DNA of 64,000 nucleotides, taken from assembly GCA_002296525.1 (NCBI GenBank), contig DBIA01000017.1:248001-312000 (forward strand). The letters are read 5' to 3'. Shown here piece after piece: positions 18,828 through 27,773 of this stretch (position 1 is the first letter of the stretch; every line of letters begins with the position of its first letter). The position numbers and the translations under genes were made by a program. The notes under the pieces were generated by a model. The model searched no databases and had not been told where the DNA came from. It saw nothing but the letters and a program-made list of their open reading frames with translations. This DNA comes from Candidatus Neomicrothrix sp. UBA814 (GTDB lineage: Bacteria > Actinomycetota > Acidimicrobiia > Acidimicrobiales > Poriferisodalaceae).

Positions 18828-18843
18828 GTAACACAAACGAAAC
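18828..18843 (+). promoter_or_regulatory. putative GlnR operator upstream of amt
   Basis: GTAAC-ACAAAC-GAAAC fits the actinobacterial GlnR consensus gTnAC-n6-GaAAC exactly. It lies 68-83 bp upstream of the ammonium transporter start, a position expected for nitrogen control. Binding is inferred. Confidence 0.6.
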
Positions 18844-18878
18844 TGCCCCCTGATTTTCTTTGTCTACTTTTTCGTGAA

Positions 18879-18894
18879 GCGGATCCCCATCCGC
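18879..18894 (+). other. small hairpin just before the amt ribosome-binding site
   Basis: GCGGAT-CCCC-ATCCGC is a perfect 6-bp stem with a CCCC loop, ending 3 nt before the GGAAGGA ribosome-binding site of amt. It could affect translation or mRNA stability; the function is not shown. Confidence 0.35.
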
Positions 18895-18910
18895 GTGGAA
18901 GGAAAATCGA

Positions 18911-20113
18911 ATGGAAGGCAATATTGCCTGGATCCTGACCTCTGCCGCTCTGGTGCTATTTATGGTGCCAGGTCTAGCTCTGTTTTACGGAGGAATGGTC
19001 AGGGCCAAGAACGCCCTAAACATGTTGAACATGAACATGTGGTGCTTAGGGATTGTGCCCGTGGTCTGGGTACTCGTTGGTTTCAGCCTCGCGTCAGGTG
19101 ATAGCGGGAGAAGTTGGCTTGGCGACTTAAGTGTTATCGGCATGAAAGGCATCAACGATGCTGAAGGAATAGCGACATTTGCATTCCTAATGACCTTTGC
19201 ATGCATCACCCCGGCATTGATATCGGGAGCGGTGGCTGACCGCATGAAGTTCTCGGCTTGGATGATCTTCGTTCCGGTTTGGTCCCTCGTGGTATACGCA
19301 CCAGTTGTCTATTGGATTTATGGCGCAGATGGCTGGATCTTTAATCTTCCGGCCCACGATTTCGCTGGAGGCACAGCAATCCATGTCAACGCTGGAGCCG
19401 CAGCACTAGCTTTAGCCATAGTCCTGGGCAAGCGATCAGGGTGGCCTCAAAACCGACCAGCTCCACACAACGTTCCATTCGTGATGTTGGGAGCTGGAAT
19501 TCTGTGGTTCGGTTGGTTCGGATTCAACGCAGGGTCTGCACTTGCTGCCGATGGCGCCGCCACCCAGGCTTTTGTTAACACGTTTATCGCGGGTGCAGCA
19601 GGAATGGTCGCGTGGATGGTGATCGAAATGGCCAAGACCGGCAAAGTAAGTACGATCGGCATGGCGTCAGGAATTGTTGCGGCGTTAGTAGCCATAACCC
19701 CTGCGGCTGGGTTTGTGGGTTCAATGCATTCTTTTGTATTCGGAGCATTAGCCGGAGCCATCTGTTTCTTCGCTATCGAAGCCAAATTTCGTTTCGGGTT
19801 TGACGACAGCCTCGATGTTGTAGGTATCCACTTTGTAGGTGGTGCTGTTGGAGGGATATTGCTTGGGTTTATGGCTGATGCATCAGCGGTACCTGGCGGC
19901 GAATTCGAAAACGGAGTATTTTTCGGCGGCGGAATATTGCTGTGGAACCAGGTTCTTTCTATTGCGGTAGTCACAGCGTTCTCGTTTGTAGCTACCTACA
20001 TCATCGCGAAACTGATGGATAAGACGATTGGGCTTAGAGTCACCGAGAGCACTGAAATGACAGGACTCGACGTCAGCGACCATGGCGAAGCAGCCTATGT
20101 TATGGAGCCCTAA
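18911..20113 (+). CDS. amt: ammonium transporter (Amt family)
   Basis: A 400-residue inner-membrane ammonium channel with about 11 helices. The twin pore histidines are visible in GGTAIHVNAGAAAL and VGIHFVGGAVGGILLG, with the conserved Asp in LPAHDFAGG. The N-terminal FMVPGLALFYGGMVRAKN is the family signature. A GlnR-type box, a small hairpin and a GGAAGGA ribosome-binding site lie upstream, so nitrogen-limited induction is likely. No adjacent glnK (PII) gene is present, unlike many amt loci. The C-terminal tail is short (VSDHGEAAYVMEP). Confidence 0.95.
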   Translation: MEGNIAWILTSAALVLFMVPGLALFYGGMVRAKNALNMLNMNMWCLGIVPVVWVLVGFSLASGDSGRSWLGDLSVIGMKGINDAEGIATFAFLMTFACITPALISGAVADRMKFSAWMIFVPVWSLVVYAPVVYWIYGADGWIFNLPAHDFAGGTAIHVNAGAAALALAIVLGKRSGWPQNRPAPHNVPFVMLGAGILWFGWFGFNAGSALAADGAATQAFVNTFIAGAAGMVAWMVIEMAKTGKVSTIGMASGIVAALVAITPAAGFVGSMHSFVFGALAGAICFFAIEAKFRFGFDDSLDVVGIHFVGGAVGGILLGFMADASAVPGGEFENGVFFGGGILLWNQVLSIAVVTAFSFVATYIIAKLMDKTIGLRVTESTEMTGLDVSDHGEAAYVMEP

Positions 20114-20137
20114 ACGCTTCTAAGTCTTCTAACGGAT

Positions 20138-20153
20138 TGGGTGACCACACCCA
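20138..20153 (+). terminator. hairpin after amt
   Basis: TGGGTG-ACCA-CACCCA forms a perfect 6-bp stem 24 bp after the amt stop and is followed by GAACAGTTTCT. It is a plausible weak intrinsic terminator. Confidence 0.4.
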
Positions 20154-20196
20154 GAACAGTTTCTAGATAGGTCGTGACCCCCTCGTGGCCTACGGA

Positions 20197-20233
20197 GCAA
20201 GCCCGCATCGGTCAAAGACAGGTGCGGGCTTGC
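20197..20233 (+). terminator. 11-bp perfect stem-loop before the phosphatase gene
   Basis: GCAAGCCCGCA and TGCGGGCTTGC pair perfectly around a 15-nt loop. There is no T-run. It ends 4 nt before a possible TTG start and 13 nt before GTG 20247, so it may be the main amt terminator or a structured leader for the next gene. Confidence 0.5.
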
Positions 20234-20246
20234 TACGTTGCTCATT

Positions 20247-20939
20247 GTGACCACACAAGATGAAACCCCTCAACAATTTGCCCAACAGCGTTGGCAAAGA
20301 ACCCCCGACGCAACTGAAGTGATACTGCTGCGACATGGGGCATCACAGCCGTTTGTCCCTGGGCAGTCGTTCCCGCTTGTCGACGGACAGGGAGACCCAC
20401 CCCTATCACCGGTAGGAGTTACTCAGGCCCGCAGCTCAGCCGACCGCCTCCGAAATGAACCGATTACTGCTCTTTACGCAACGAATATGCAGAGAACTCA
20501 GCAAACTGTCGCACCTCTTGCAGCGGCACTGGGTCAAGAAGTTGCTATTGAAAAAGATCTACGAGAAATTGCCTTGGGTGAATGGGAAGGTGGGCTACTA
20601 CGACAGAAAGCTGCCGAAAACGACCCTACTTTTCAACGAATGATGCTCGAACAGCGATGGGATGTAATTCCCGGGGCTGAAAGCAATGAGGAATTTGGCT
20701 CTCGATGCATGAACGCCTTAAACCGAATAGTCGAGCGTCACCCTGGCGAACTGGTGTTGTGCACAGTGCACGGAGGCGTTATCGGATCCGTTCTCGCCCA
20801 GATCGCCTTGTCGAGACCATTTGCGTTCGGAGGGGCTGACAACTGTTCGATAAGCCAAATTGTGCAGAGCGAAGGGGAATGGCTCATTCGCCGATTTAAC
20901 GACAGCAGTCATCTCTTCCCTCATCTCCACCACGGTTAA
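20247..20939 (+). CDS. histidine phosphatase family protein
   Basis: A 230-residue phosphoglycerate-mutase-like phosphatase. The phospho-accepting histidine is in VILLRHGASQP. A supporting Glu/Arg region is in LREIALGEWEGG, and the second catalytic His is in LCTVHGGVIGSVLAQI. A TTG at 20238 is in frame, but it abuts a strong stem-loop; GTG 20247 (MTTQDETPQ) is preferred. The substrate is unknown; the branch includes cobalamin-pathway and general sugar phosphatases. Confidence 0.85.
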   Translation: MTTQDETPQQFAQQRWQRTPDATEVILLRHGASQPFVPGQSFPLVDGQGDPPLSPVGVTQARSSADRLRNEPITALYATNMQRTQQTVAPLAAALGQEVAIEKDLREIALGEWEGGLLRQKAAENDPTFQRMMLEQRWDVIPGAESNEEFGSRCMNALNRIVERHPGELVLCTVHGGVIGSVLAQIALSRPFAFGGADNCSISQIVQSEGEWLIRRFNDSSHLFPHLHHG

Positions 20940-20963
20940 TTACCGCGATTCGCGGTGACTTCG

Positions 20964-22244
20964 TCAGGTGCCTGCAAAAAATTCAGTAAGTGCAGAAAAG
21001 AGATAGTCCGGGTCTTTTGACCCGCCCATTTCTCTGGCTGAGTGCATCGATAATTGAGCGCTTCCCACATCAACCACTGACATCCCTAACTGAGCCGCCG
21101 TAATTGGTCCGATGGTGCTCCCACACAACAAATTCGTGCGATGCGCATACTGCTGAACAGGAACACCGGCGGAACGACAGACAGATTGAAATAAGGCGCT
21201 ACTCTCCGCGTCAGTCGCATATCTCACGTTCGCGTTGATCTTGATCACAGGTCCGCCGTTGAGAACAACTTGATGTTCTGGCTCGTGTCGGTCAACGTAG
21301 TTGGGATGCACAGCATGGGCCCCATCAGCCGATACACAGATCGAACGGTTCAGGGCTCGCAAAAACTGCTCGCGATTCGTTGAGCGAGTACCAGCGAGTC
21401 TTTCCAACGCGCTGGAAAGCATTGGACCCTTGGCTCCCGTCGAAGATTCGCTTCCGACCTCCTCATGATCAAATAAGACCATCACTGAAATGGTGTCTTC
21501 GCCTACCGGTCCAATCTGCTGCAGCGCCGATAAGGCCGCGTGACAAGAGGCAAGATTATCTATTCGGGGGGCTGCATAGAGTTCGTTGTCCCGACCCAGA
21601 ACTGTTGACGGCGTGAGGTCGTGGCACATCACATCCCACGACAAAACCTCTGAATCGTTGACTCCTATTTCATCAGCTAAGAAGGAACGAAAGTCTCCGT
21701 CATTGCTAGTGCCCAAACCCCATATAGGAGCAAGGTGAGACTGGCGATCGAGCTTCAATCCCTCGTTTACTTCGCGATCCAAATGAATTGCCAACTGAGC
21801 CACTCGAAGTAGAGGCCGATTGGCACTAAATAACAAGGTCTGATTGCCTGATCCATCTCGAACCACGACCCGCCCTGAAAGTCCTAAATCTCGATCCAAC
21901 CAGGAGTTCAGCAGAACGCCGCCATAAACCTCAACGCCGAGTTGTCTATATCCCAACTTATGAGAATCAGGATTTGGCTTAATCCTGAGATTTGGGCTGT
22001 CTGTATGTGCCCCGACTATCCGGAAACGCAATCTGTCTGGGTCAATTCGCGAACCAAACGCGGCCGCAATAACGACGCCGCCCCAGCTCACGACAACTCG
22101 ATCGCTTTCTTCCCACTTCTCGTCAGGACCAAATCTGTTAAACCCAACGCTGGAAAGTTCAGCTGTTGCATTGTGGGCCGCGTGATAAGGCGAGGGAGAA
22201 GCATCAATCCACGCCAGCAAGCTGTCCAATCTCGACTCAGACAT
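20964..22244 (-). CDS. apeB: M18-family aminopeptidase
   Basis: A 426-residue zinc metallopeptidase that removes N-terminal (often acidic) residues. Metal and catalytic motifs are visible: VGAHTDSPNLRIKP (His and Asp), LFDHEEVGSESSTGA (Glu pair) and SAQLSMHSAREM (His). The frame is open to 22325, but the family start is MSESRLDSLLAWIDASPSPYH at 22244, preceded by GAGGT. It lies 7 bp after the LLM gene in the same direction, so the two are likely cotranscribed. Confidence 0.9.
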   Translation of the reverse strand: MSESRLDSLLAWIDASPSPYHAAHNATAELSSVGFNRFGPDEKWEESDRVVVSWGGVVIAAAFGSRIDPDRLRFRIVGAHTDSPNLRIKPNPDSHKLGYRQLGVEVYGGVLLNSWLDRDLGLSGRVVVRDGSGNQTLLFSANRPLLRVAQLAIHLDREVNEGLKLDRQSHLAPIWGLGTSNDGDFRSFLADEIGVNDSEVLSWDVMCHDLTPSTVLGRDNELYAAPRIDNLASCHAALSALQQIGPVGEDTISVMVLFDHEEVGSESSTGAKGPMLSSALERLAGTRSTNREQFLRALNRSICVSADGAHAVHPNYVDRHEPEHQVVLNGGPVIKINANVRYATDAESSALFQSVCRSAGVPVQQYAHRTNLLCGSTIGPITAAQLGMSVVDVGSAQLSMHSAREMGGSKDPDYLFSALTEFFAGT

Positions 22245-22251
22245 AATTACC

Positions 22252-23103
22252 TCACAACGCCGAGAACTGTGCGATGACTTCCTCGCCGAACTCAGCAAAT
22301 TGGGCGGGAGCCATGGGAGGAACAATCATACGGGTTACCCCTATCTCGGCTAATTGCTCGACGTAATCGGCTGTTGTTGGTCCACCAGCGGTGAATTCCA
22401 AAGCTTCAGGGTCTCTCCCACACTTTTCTGCACACATTCGGGCATGATCAAAAAGAATGGACAATTCCTGTGGATTGCCACGCCCCGGAAAAAAGCCGTC
22501 TCCCAATTCACCTGCTCGGCGGGCAGCGCGCTTGCTGTGGCCCCCCACAACTATTGGAACGTGCCGATTCACTGGCTGAGGTCGGCTATAGACGTCGCTG
22601 AAGCTAACGAAATCGCCGTCATAGCTGGCGATATCAGAGCTCCAAGCTTGCCGCATAGCTTCCAGATACTCATCGGTACGGTCACCTCGGTCATCAAATG
22701 AGACACCTAAAGCATCAAACTCTTCCTCGAGCCACCCAGAACCAACACCCAGAATCATTCGCCCTTTCGACAGTCGATCTAACGTAGCGACAGCTTTGGC
22801 GGTAACAAGTGGGTTGCGTTGCGGCATGATCATCACACCTGTCCCGAGGCAAATCTCTTCAGTGGCGGCGGCGATGTATGAAAGCCAGATGAGGGGATCC
22901 GGAATGTCGAAGTCTTCCCTTCCCCCTGGCATCTTGCCGTCTTTGGCGTAGGGATATTGAGATGCATAGCCGGAAGGGACGACAACATGTTCGACCGTCC
23001 AAATTGACTCGCATCCTGCGTCTTCGGCTGCCGTAGCCAAAGCTACGGCAGCATCGGGCTCTACGAACGGCCCAGTATTGGCAAACATCACTCCAAATTT
23101 CAT
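22252..23103 (-). CDS. LLM-class F420-dependent oxidoreductase
   Basis: A 283-residue luciferase-like enzyme of the actinobacterial F420 subfamily related to Rv2161c. Seen: MKFGVMFANTGPF at the start, ESIWTVEHVVVP, CLGTGVMIMPQRNPL, SKGRMILGVGSGWLEEEF and VPIVVGGHSKRAARRAG. Substrate is unknown. The gene is divergent from the rhomboid gene with only 12 bp between starts, so promoters must lie within coding sequence or be leaderless. Confidence 0.88.
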   Translation of the reverse strand: MKFGVMFANTGPFVEPDAAVALATAAEDAGCESIWTVEHVVVPSGYASQYPYAKDGKMPGGREDFDIPDPLIWLSYIAAATEEICLGTGVMIMPQRNPLVTAKAVATLDRLSKGRMILGVGSGWLEEEFDALGVSFDDRGDRTDEYLEAMRQAWSSDIASYDGDFVSFSDVYSRPQPVNRHVPIVVGGHSKRAARRAGELGDGFFPGRGNPQELSILFDHARMCAEKCGRDPEALEFTAGGPTTADYVEQLAEIGVTRMIVPPMAPAQFAEFGEEVIAQFSAL

Positions 23104-23115
23104 GGGGAGACCCTA

Positions 23116-23835
23116 GTGGTTGAAAGACATTTCGGCTCTACGGTACAAGTAGTGTTCACCGGCGGTCACCACAACCCTGCAAAGCCAGCAACAGTCGCTT
23201 TGATTGCTATCAATTGCTTCATCTTCGTGCTGACTCACGACATAACCATGCTTGGCGGCGCTTCCTTGGAACGAGACTCACTCGTTAAGTGGGCCACATA
23301 TGGGTTCCCCATAGACGCGATAGGCGAGTGGTGGCGATTGGCCAGCGGAGCATTTCTCCACGCCGATGTGCGACACCTTCTTCTGAACATGATCATGTTG
23401 TTCTTGCTCGGTCGACGACTTGAGCGCCAGATCGGATCGCCAGCTTTCATCGGCCTGTGTGTGATCAGCATGTTGTGGGGCTCAATGGGCGCCCTTATCG
23501 CAACCCCAAATACTGCAGTGGTAGGAGCATCAGGAATTGTCTACGGAATCATGGCTGCTGTTCTCGTCGTTGAACGCTCTAGTGGCAAAGATCCTTGGAA
23601 TGAAGGCTTGGGAACCCTCATTATCGTGAACATTGTTCTTTCCTTCGTGATCCCTGGCATTTCGGTGGGTGGTCACCTTGGGGGGTTAACAGGGGGTCTC
23701 ATTGGTGGTTGGATTGCTGGAGATCAGAGGCAGAGATCCCTATCGCGCATCTTGGCTGGGTTTCCGATAGCTGCGTTGTTAGGTTTCGCCCTCGGGTTAA
23801 TAGCAGCGAAGACCTGGCTCGACCCAGTCATATAA
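23116..23835 (+). CDS. rhomboid-family intramembrane serine protease
   Basis: A 239-residue membrane protein with about six helices. The catalytic Ser is in VVGASGIVYGIMAA and the paired His is in SVGGHLGGLTGGLIGG. An early HADVRHLLLNMIMLFLLG is the rhomboid HxxxN-type signature before the active site. It cleaves substrates within the membrane; targets are unknown. The GTG start at 23116 leaves a short N-terminal cytoplasmic tail of about 30 residues. Confidence 0.88.
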   Translation: MVERHFGSTVQVVFTGGHHNPAKPATVALIAINCFIFVLTHDITMLGGASLERDSLVKWATYGFPIDAIGEWWRLASGAFLHADVRHLLLNMIMLFLLGRRLERQIGSPAFIGLCVISMLWGSMGALIATPNTAVVGASGIVYGIMAAVLVVERSSGKDPWNEGLGTLIIVNIVLSFVIPGISVGGHLGGLTGGLIGGWIAGDQRQRSLSRILAGFPIAALLGFALGLIAAKTWLDPVI

Positions 23836-23865
23836 GAATTACGATTCACTACACCGACGCTCTAA

Positions 23866-24345
23866 TTACCAGTTTCCGATAACGGGCTGCGCATACCTCA
23901 GTTGTTCAGGCCAAGCCTCATCCCAAGGGAAAGCACCGTCGCGATGAGGCCAAAGAAACTGGCAGACCCGCCACTCTTGGTCGCCATAGATTTGATTGAG
24001 GGTAGGGAAATACTCCTCGAATTGATCGATGTCGATATTCAACAACACGCTCAGCTGATCAGAGTCCAGAAGACCCGTGAAAGGCTCACCGATGGGCAAT
24101 GTTCCACCCAGGCGAAGATGATTAACAATGAGGTCGAGTAAACCTCGAGCTGCCACAGGCGCAAGGCCAAAAATCACTATTTCCGGATGGCCGACAAGGG
24201 CTTCAAGACCGAAAGTGTAGGAGTACGCGGGGCGTAAATCTTTCTGGTCGGACGGAGCTACAGGTTCAATTCCCCAACCGTGGGTTTCCAGCATCCAAGC
24301 AAGTTTTTCTTCATGCTCCATAGGTTCATATGTCGGTTCTGTCAC
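23866..24345 (-). CDS. DUF4262 domain protein
   Basis: A 159-residue protein whose GWGIEPVAPSD, YSYTFGLEALVGHPEIVIFGL and late WRVCQFLWPHRDGAFPWD match the DUF4262 family, which is common in actinobacteria and of unknown function. No membrane segment or signal peptide is visible. It starts inside the stop of the upstream EamA transporter gene (4-bp overlap), so the two are coupled. Confidence 0.75.
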   Translation of the reverse strand: MTEPTYEPMEHEEKLAWMLETHGWGIEPVAPSDQKDLRPAYSYTFGLEALVGHPEIVIFGLAPVAARGLLDLIVNHLRLGGTLPIGEPFTGLLDSDQLSVLLNIDIDQFEEYFPTLNQIYGDQEWRVCQFLWPHRDGAFPWDEAWPEQLRYAQPVIGNW

Positions 24346-25205
24346 GTCTTTTCCTCAGATGTCGATGACTGAAATCCTCTATTCCCGCCACTAATTGCAA
24401 TCGCAAGAATCACAGCCCCTATCCCGAGGCATTCGGACCAACGCGGCGACTGACTCAAGCTAAGGAAGCCAACCACTGTCGCCGTTACAGGTAAAAGCGC
24501 TTGAAGGAACGCAAATCTTGACCGCGATATTTCCTTCATCACAAATTGGTCTATGCCATAGGGGATGACGTTAGAAAGCAAAGCGGCGACAAGCGCTAGC
24601 AACAGTATTCGAGGGCTTGTGAAAGCAATATCGAGTTGATTTACGCCGAACGGACCAATTACGAACGCTCCTATGAGCATCCCTACGCCGAGGCCGTCTA
24701 CGGCGAGTCCATTGTGAGCGACGCGGTGCCCGAGAACTATGTAGGCGGCCCACATTGTTCCCGCTAGGAGCGCGAACAATACCCCTAACAGCGTTCCCTC
24801 ATCTTGACCCCCCGCCAATATCACGACACCTGAAGCTGCGAGAACTAAGGATCCTGCTGATCGCAGAGTTCTCGTCCCAACAGCCGCGACGGCTATAGGT
24901 CCTAGAAACTCGATGGCCACAGCATTCCCAAGAGGGAGTCGATCCATCGCCAAATAAATAAACAAATTCATTAATGCTAGAGCCGCACCAAACCCACCTG
25001 CCCATAACAGATCTTGGCGACTCCATGACCGCCTCCACGAACGTCGAAAGCCAATAAGTACAAGACCCGCGCCGAGTACCCGCAGCAAGGCAACGCCACC
25101 TGGCGCAATGTCATCAAAAAGTCCTATGGCGATCGCAGCGCCCAGGTATTGCGAAATTCCTCCCGCTATGAACAGCGCTTCGGGGGGAGGACGTACCGCT
25201 GGCAT
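24342..25205 (-). CDS. EamA-family transporter (RhtA-like)
   Basis: A 287-residue, ten-helix DMT transporter with two EamA repeats. Segments such as GNAVAIEFLGPIAVA and VIPYGIDQFVMKEISRSRFA are typical of the threonine/homoserine exporter RhtA branch. It follows the ornithine-cyclodeaminase-like gene by 2 bp and overlaps the DUF4262 gene by 4 bp, forming a three-gene minus-strand operon that probably handles an amino acid or imino acid. Confidence 0.85.
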   Translation of the reverse strand: MPAVRPPPEALFIAGGISQYLGAAIAIGLFDDIAPGGVALLRVLGAGLVLIGFRRSWRRSWSRQDLLWAGGFGAALALMNLFIYLAMDRLPLGNAVAIEFLGPIAVAAVGTRTLRSAGSLVLAASGVVILAGGQDEGTLLGVLFALLAGTMWAAYIVLGHRVAHNGLAVDGLGVGMLIGAFVIGPFGVNQLDIAFTSPRILLLALVAALLSNVIPYGIDQFVMKEISRSRFAFLQALLPVTATVVGFLSLSQSPRWSECLGIGAVILAIAISGGNRGFQSSTSEEKT

Positions 25206-25207
25206 CG

Positions 25208-26185
25208 CTACAGGCTCACCTTCGTGCCAACTCCGCGGGTCTTGGCGGCATTCACGGCAATTGACGAAGCGACGGCATCCTGAATTGCGATGCCTACAGA
25301 TTTGAAGATGGTTACTTCTTGGTTGCTCCTGCGGCCGGGATGATTGCCTAACTCAACCTCGCCTAACTCAAGCACGTCTTCGGAATTAATGTGACCCTCA
25401 GCTCGAGCGGCAATCACCTCTCCAGCTTCCGACCAGCAGGCTTCAATTTGGTCAACGAAAATCGACGCTGTTTTAAACAGAAATGGCGGAATTTCGGCCA
25501 TTGACGGTTGGAAAGAACCGACACCAACAATGTGTGTACCTGGGGCAATCGAAGTTTCAGAAAAAGTTGGGACATACGAATTAGTAGCTGTCCAAACGAT
25601 GTCAGCGCCCAGCGTTGCTTCATCAGGATCGGTTGTGACCTGAATCGTCGGACACCAGTCATATGGGGAAAACTCCTCTGCCAGCTGACGAGCGTTACCT
25701 TCATTCCGACTAAATAGCCGAATTTCATCAATTGCTCGCACGTGACATACCGCTTCGATTCCAGCTCGTGCCTGGGTGCCACTACCGATCATTGCCAAAG
25801 AACTGCATTCTTCTCGAGCCAACAACTCGACTGACGCCGCCCCTCCCGCAGCAGTCCGAATAGCGGTGAGCCGAGTGCCATCGATGAGTGCAACAGGAGA
25901 ACCGGTCGAGGCGTCAAAAACTTGGACGATGGATTGCACGCTTGGCAGACTATGAGACCCGTTTTCTGGGAAAACGGTTACGGATTTGACAGTGACAAAC
26001 GACGAATTTTTTACATACGCAGGCATAAACAACGCCAACTGAGAATCATCTCCCAAGGGGATTAATGTTCGATCAGGCAACTCAACTCTGTGAGCGCTCA
26101 CAGCGGCAAACGCTTCTCGCATTCCAGCGACAGCAGCGCCAATTGGTAGACATTCATCTACGTCTTGTCCTGAGAGAATAAGCAT
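25208..26185 (-). CDS. ornithine cyclodeaminase / mu-crystallin family protein
   Basis: A 325-residue NAD(P)-binding enzyme. The nucleotide loop is LAMIGSGTQARAGIEAV, followed by EIRLFSRNEGNARQLAEEF. An upstream KSVTVFPENGSHSLPSVQS is the family substrate region. Members act as ornithine cyclodeaminase, alanine dehydrogenase or ketimine reductase; the exact substrate is unclear. An in-frame TTG at 26218 would add 11 residues; ATG 26185 (MLILSGQDVDECLP) matches the usual start. It heads an operon with an RhtA-like exporter. Confidence 0.85.
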   Translation of the reverse strand: MLILSGQDVDECLPIGAAVAGMREAFAAVSAHRVELPDRTLIPLGDDSQLALFMPAYVKNSSFVTVKSVTVFPENGSHSLPSVQSIVQVFDASTGSPVALIDGTRLTAIRTAAGGAASVELLAREECSSLAMIGSGTQARAGIEAVCHVRAIDEIRLFSRNEGNARQLAEEFSPYDWCPTIQVTTDPDEATLGADIVWTATNSYVPTFSETSIAPGTHIVGVGSFQPSMAEIPPFLFKTASIFVDQIEACWSEAGEVIAARAEGHINSEDVLELGEVELGNHPGRRSNQEVTIFKSVGIAIQDAVASSIAVNAAKTRGVGTKVSL

Positions 26186-26392
26186 CTTGTAGAGATCTTC
26201 GTCATGAGGAAAGAACAAACCCTCGCCGAGAGACTACCCATTGAAGACCCTCCTACCGTGAGATGAACTCGAAGTGTGCGTCAAGGGGTTTAATAGCGAA
26301 TAGACTTCGTCTGTTCCTGGTGTGAAGGTCATACGGACATATGGACAGAACGACTTACACGCCAATTTTTTACACCCAGGGAGGGTGACTTC

Positions 26393-27706
26393 ATGAATTT
26401 CAAGTTCCTGCGACTGCTAGGCGTAATGTTCGCCTTCGCTTTGGTCGCTGCCGCATGCGGCTCGGACGATGACTCGAGCAGCGGGTCATCCAGTGATAGT
26501 TCTTCTGCTACGGAGGAACACCACGACAGTCTCGGAGATGGCTCACTAGGAGTTGTCACAGTCGAAGCTGGCGAAGATATCCAGATTCGTTCGCTGAATG
26601 CGATCACGGGCGACGTTGCATTCCTTGGTATTCCAAACCAACGTGGCGTCGAACAAGCCCTTGCTGACTTCGGCGATATCCACGGATTCAGCGTCACCAT
26701 CGGCACAGGTCTAGACGATCTTTGCTCAGCCGATGGAGGACAAGCAGCAGCGCAAACCATCGTCGCTGACGAGCAGGTCGTTGGCGTTATCGGTACCTCT
26801 TGCTCAGGTGCGGCAACCGCAGCTTCACCTCTGATCAGCGAGGCCGGAATGGTAATGATCAGCCCGTCAAACACTTCACCAGCGCTCACATCTGACCTCG
26901 CTGGCACAGCAGGTGAGAACTACCACCCGGGCTACTACCGAACCGCTCATAATGACCTTTTCCAGGGCGCTGCGATGGCGAAGTTCGTCTATGAAGAGCT
27001 TGAAATTAGCGAAGCAGCTGCAATACACGACGGCGACCCCTACACCCAGGGTCTTGCACAAGCGTTTGCTGACGCATTCGAAAATCTTGGCGGTACTGTC
27101 ACGGGATTCACCGGCGTGAATAAAGAAGACACAGACATGGTTCCGGTGCTTACCGAAATCGCTGCAGGATCACCGGGAGCTATCTTCTTCCCAATCTTCC
27201 AGCCAGCAGGCGACTTCGTTGCTGACCAAGCTCCTGGAGTATCAGGTCTCGACGGTGTTGTGCTCCTAGGAGCCGACGGCCTTCAAGTACAGACCTTCAT
27301 GGAACTTCCACAGGCAGACGGTATGTACCTCTCCGGACCGGACCTTCGATATGGCACCAACACCAACCAGAGCACTGGTGTAACAGCTGAGAAGTTCCTT
27401 GCCGATTACGAAGCCAACAACGGCAACGTCCCTGAAGCTCCTTTCTGGGCGCACTCTTATGACGCCGCCACTCTTTTGCTAGAGGCAATAAAGGCGGCCT
27501 CACACGTACATGACGGCAACCTAGAAATTGATAGAGCCGGGGTACGCGAATACCTGGACAACTTGTCAGGTTATGAAGGCATCATTGGCACATTGAGCTG
27601 CGATGACTTCGGTGACTGCGGAGCGCAGCGGATCACAGTGGTCCAAAACGACTCAGCTGACTTTGCCGGTTCGATTGAGAACGTAGTCTTCTCTTTCGCT
27701 CCTTAA
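26393..27706 (+). CDS. livK: branched-chain amino acid ABC transporter substrate-binding lipoprotein
   Basis: A 437-residue type I periplasmic binding protein. The N-terminus is a lipoprotein signal (FAFALVAAACGSDDD, with the lipobox ending at Cys) followed by a Ser/Asp-rich linker. The domain shows VIGTSCSGAATAASPLISEAG and MISPSNTSPALTS, the usual ligand-contact segments, and then YRTAHNDLFQGAAMA. AGGGAGGGTGA precedes the ATG. It heads the liv operon, but two hairpins separate it from livH, which would favour higher expression of the binding protein. The ligand may be a branched-chain amino acid or another carboxylate. Confidence 0.92.
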   Translation: MNFKFLRLLGVMFAFALVAAACGSDDDSSSGSSSDSSSATEEHHDSLGDGSLGVVTVEAGEDIQIRSLNAITGDVAFLGIPNQRGVEQALADFGDIHGFSVTIGTGLDDLCSADGGQAAAQTIVADEQVVGVIGTSCSGAATAASPLISEAGMVMISPSNTSPALTSDLAGTAGENYHPGYYRTAHNDLFQGAAMAKFVYEELEISEAAAIHDGDPYTQGLAQAFADAFENLGGTVTGFTGVNKEDTDMVPVLTEIAAGSPGAIFFPIFQPAGDFVADQAPGVSGLDGVVLLGADGLQVQTFMELPQADGMYLSGPDLRYGTNTNQSTGVTAEKFLADYEANNGNVPEAPFWAHSYDAATLLLEAIKAASHVHDGNLEIDRAGVREYLDNLSGYEGIIGTLSCDDFGDCGAQRITVVQNDSADFAGSIENVVFSFAP

Positions 27707-27730
27707 TTAAGCGGCCCAAATAAGGGCACA

Positions 27731-27757
27731 GTTGACTGACTCCGCGGAGTCATCAAC
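27731..27757 (+). terminator. hairpin 1 between livK and livH
   Basis: TGACTCCGCGGAGTCA (27737-27752) is a perfect 16-bp palindrome, extended by GTTGA and TCAAC on the two sides with one bulged C. TATTTCTC follows. It is likely a partial terminator or mRNA-stabilising structure. Confidence 0.5.
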
Positions 27758-27773
27758 TATTTCTCAATTGACA

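Noticed and set aside
19447..19974. 175-residue minus-strand frame opposite amt
   Set aside because: Antisense to the conserved amt membrane segments; the Ala/Pro/Thr-rich sequence reflects reversed hydrophobic codons.
26219..26392. Promoter search in the gap before livK
   Set aside because: Short repeats such as CATACGGA/CATATGGA are present, but no convincing -35/-10 pair or operator can be assigned.
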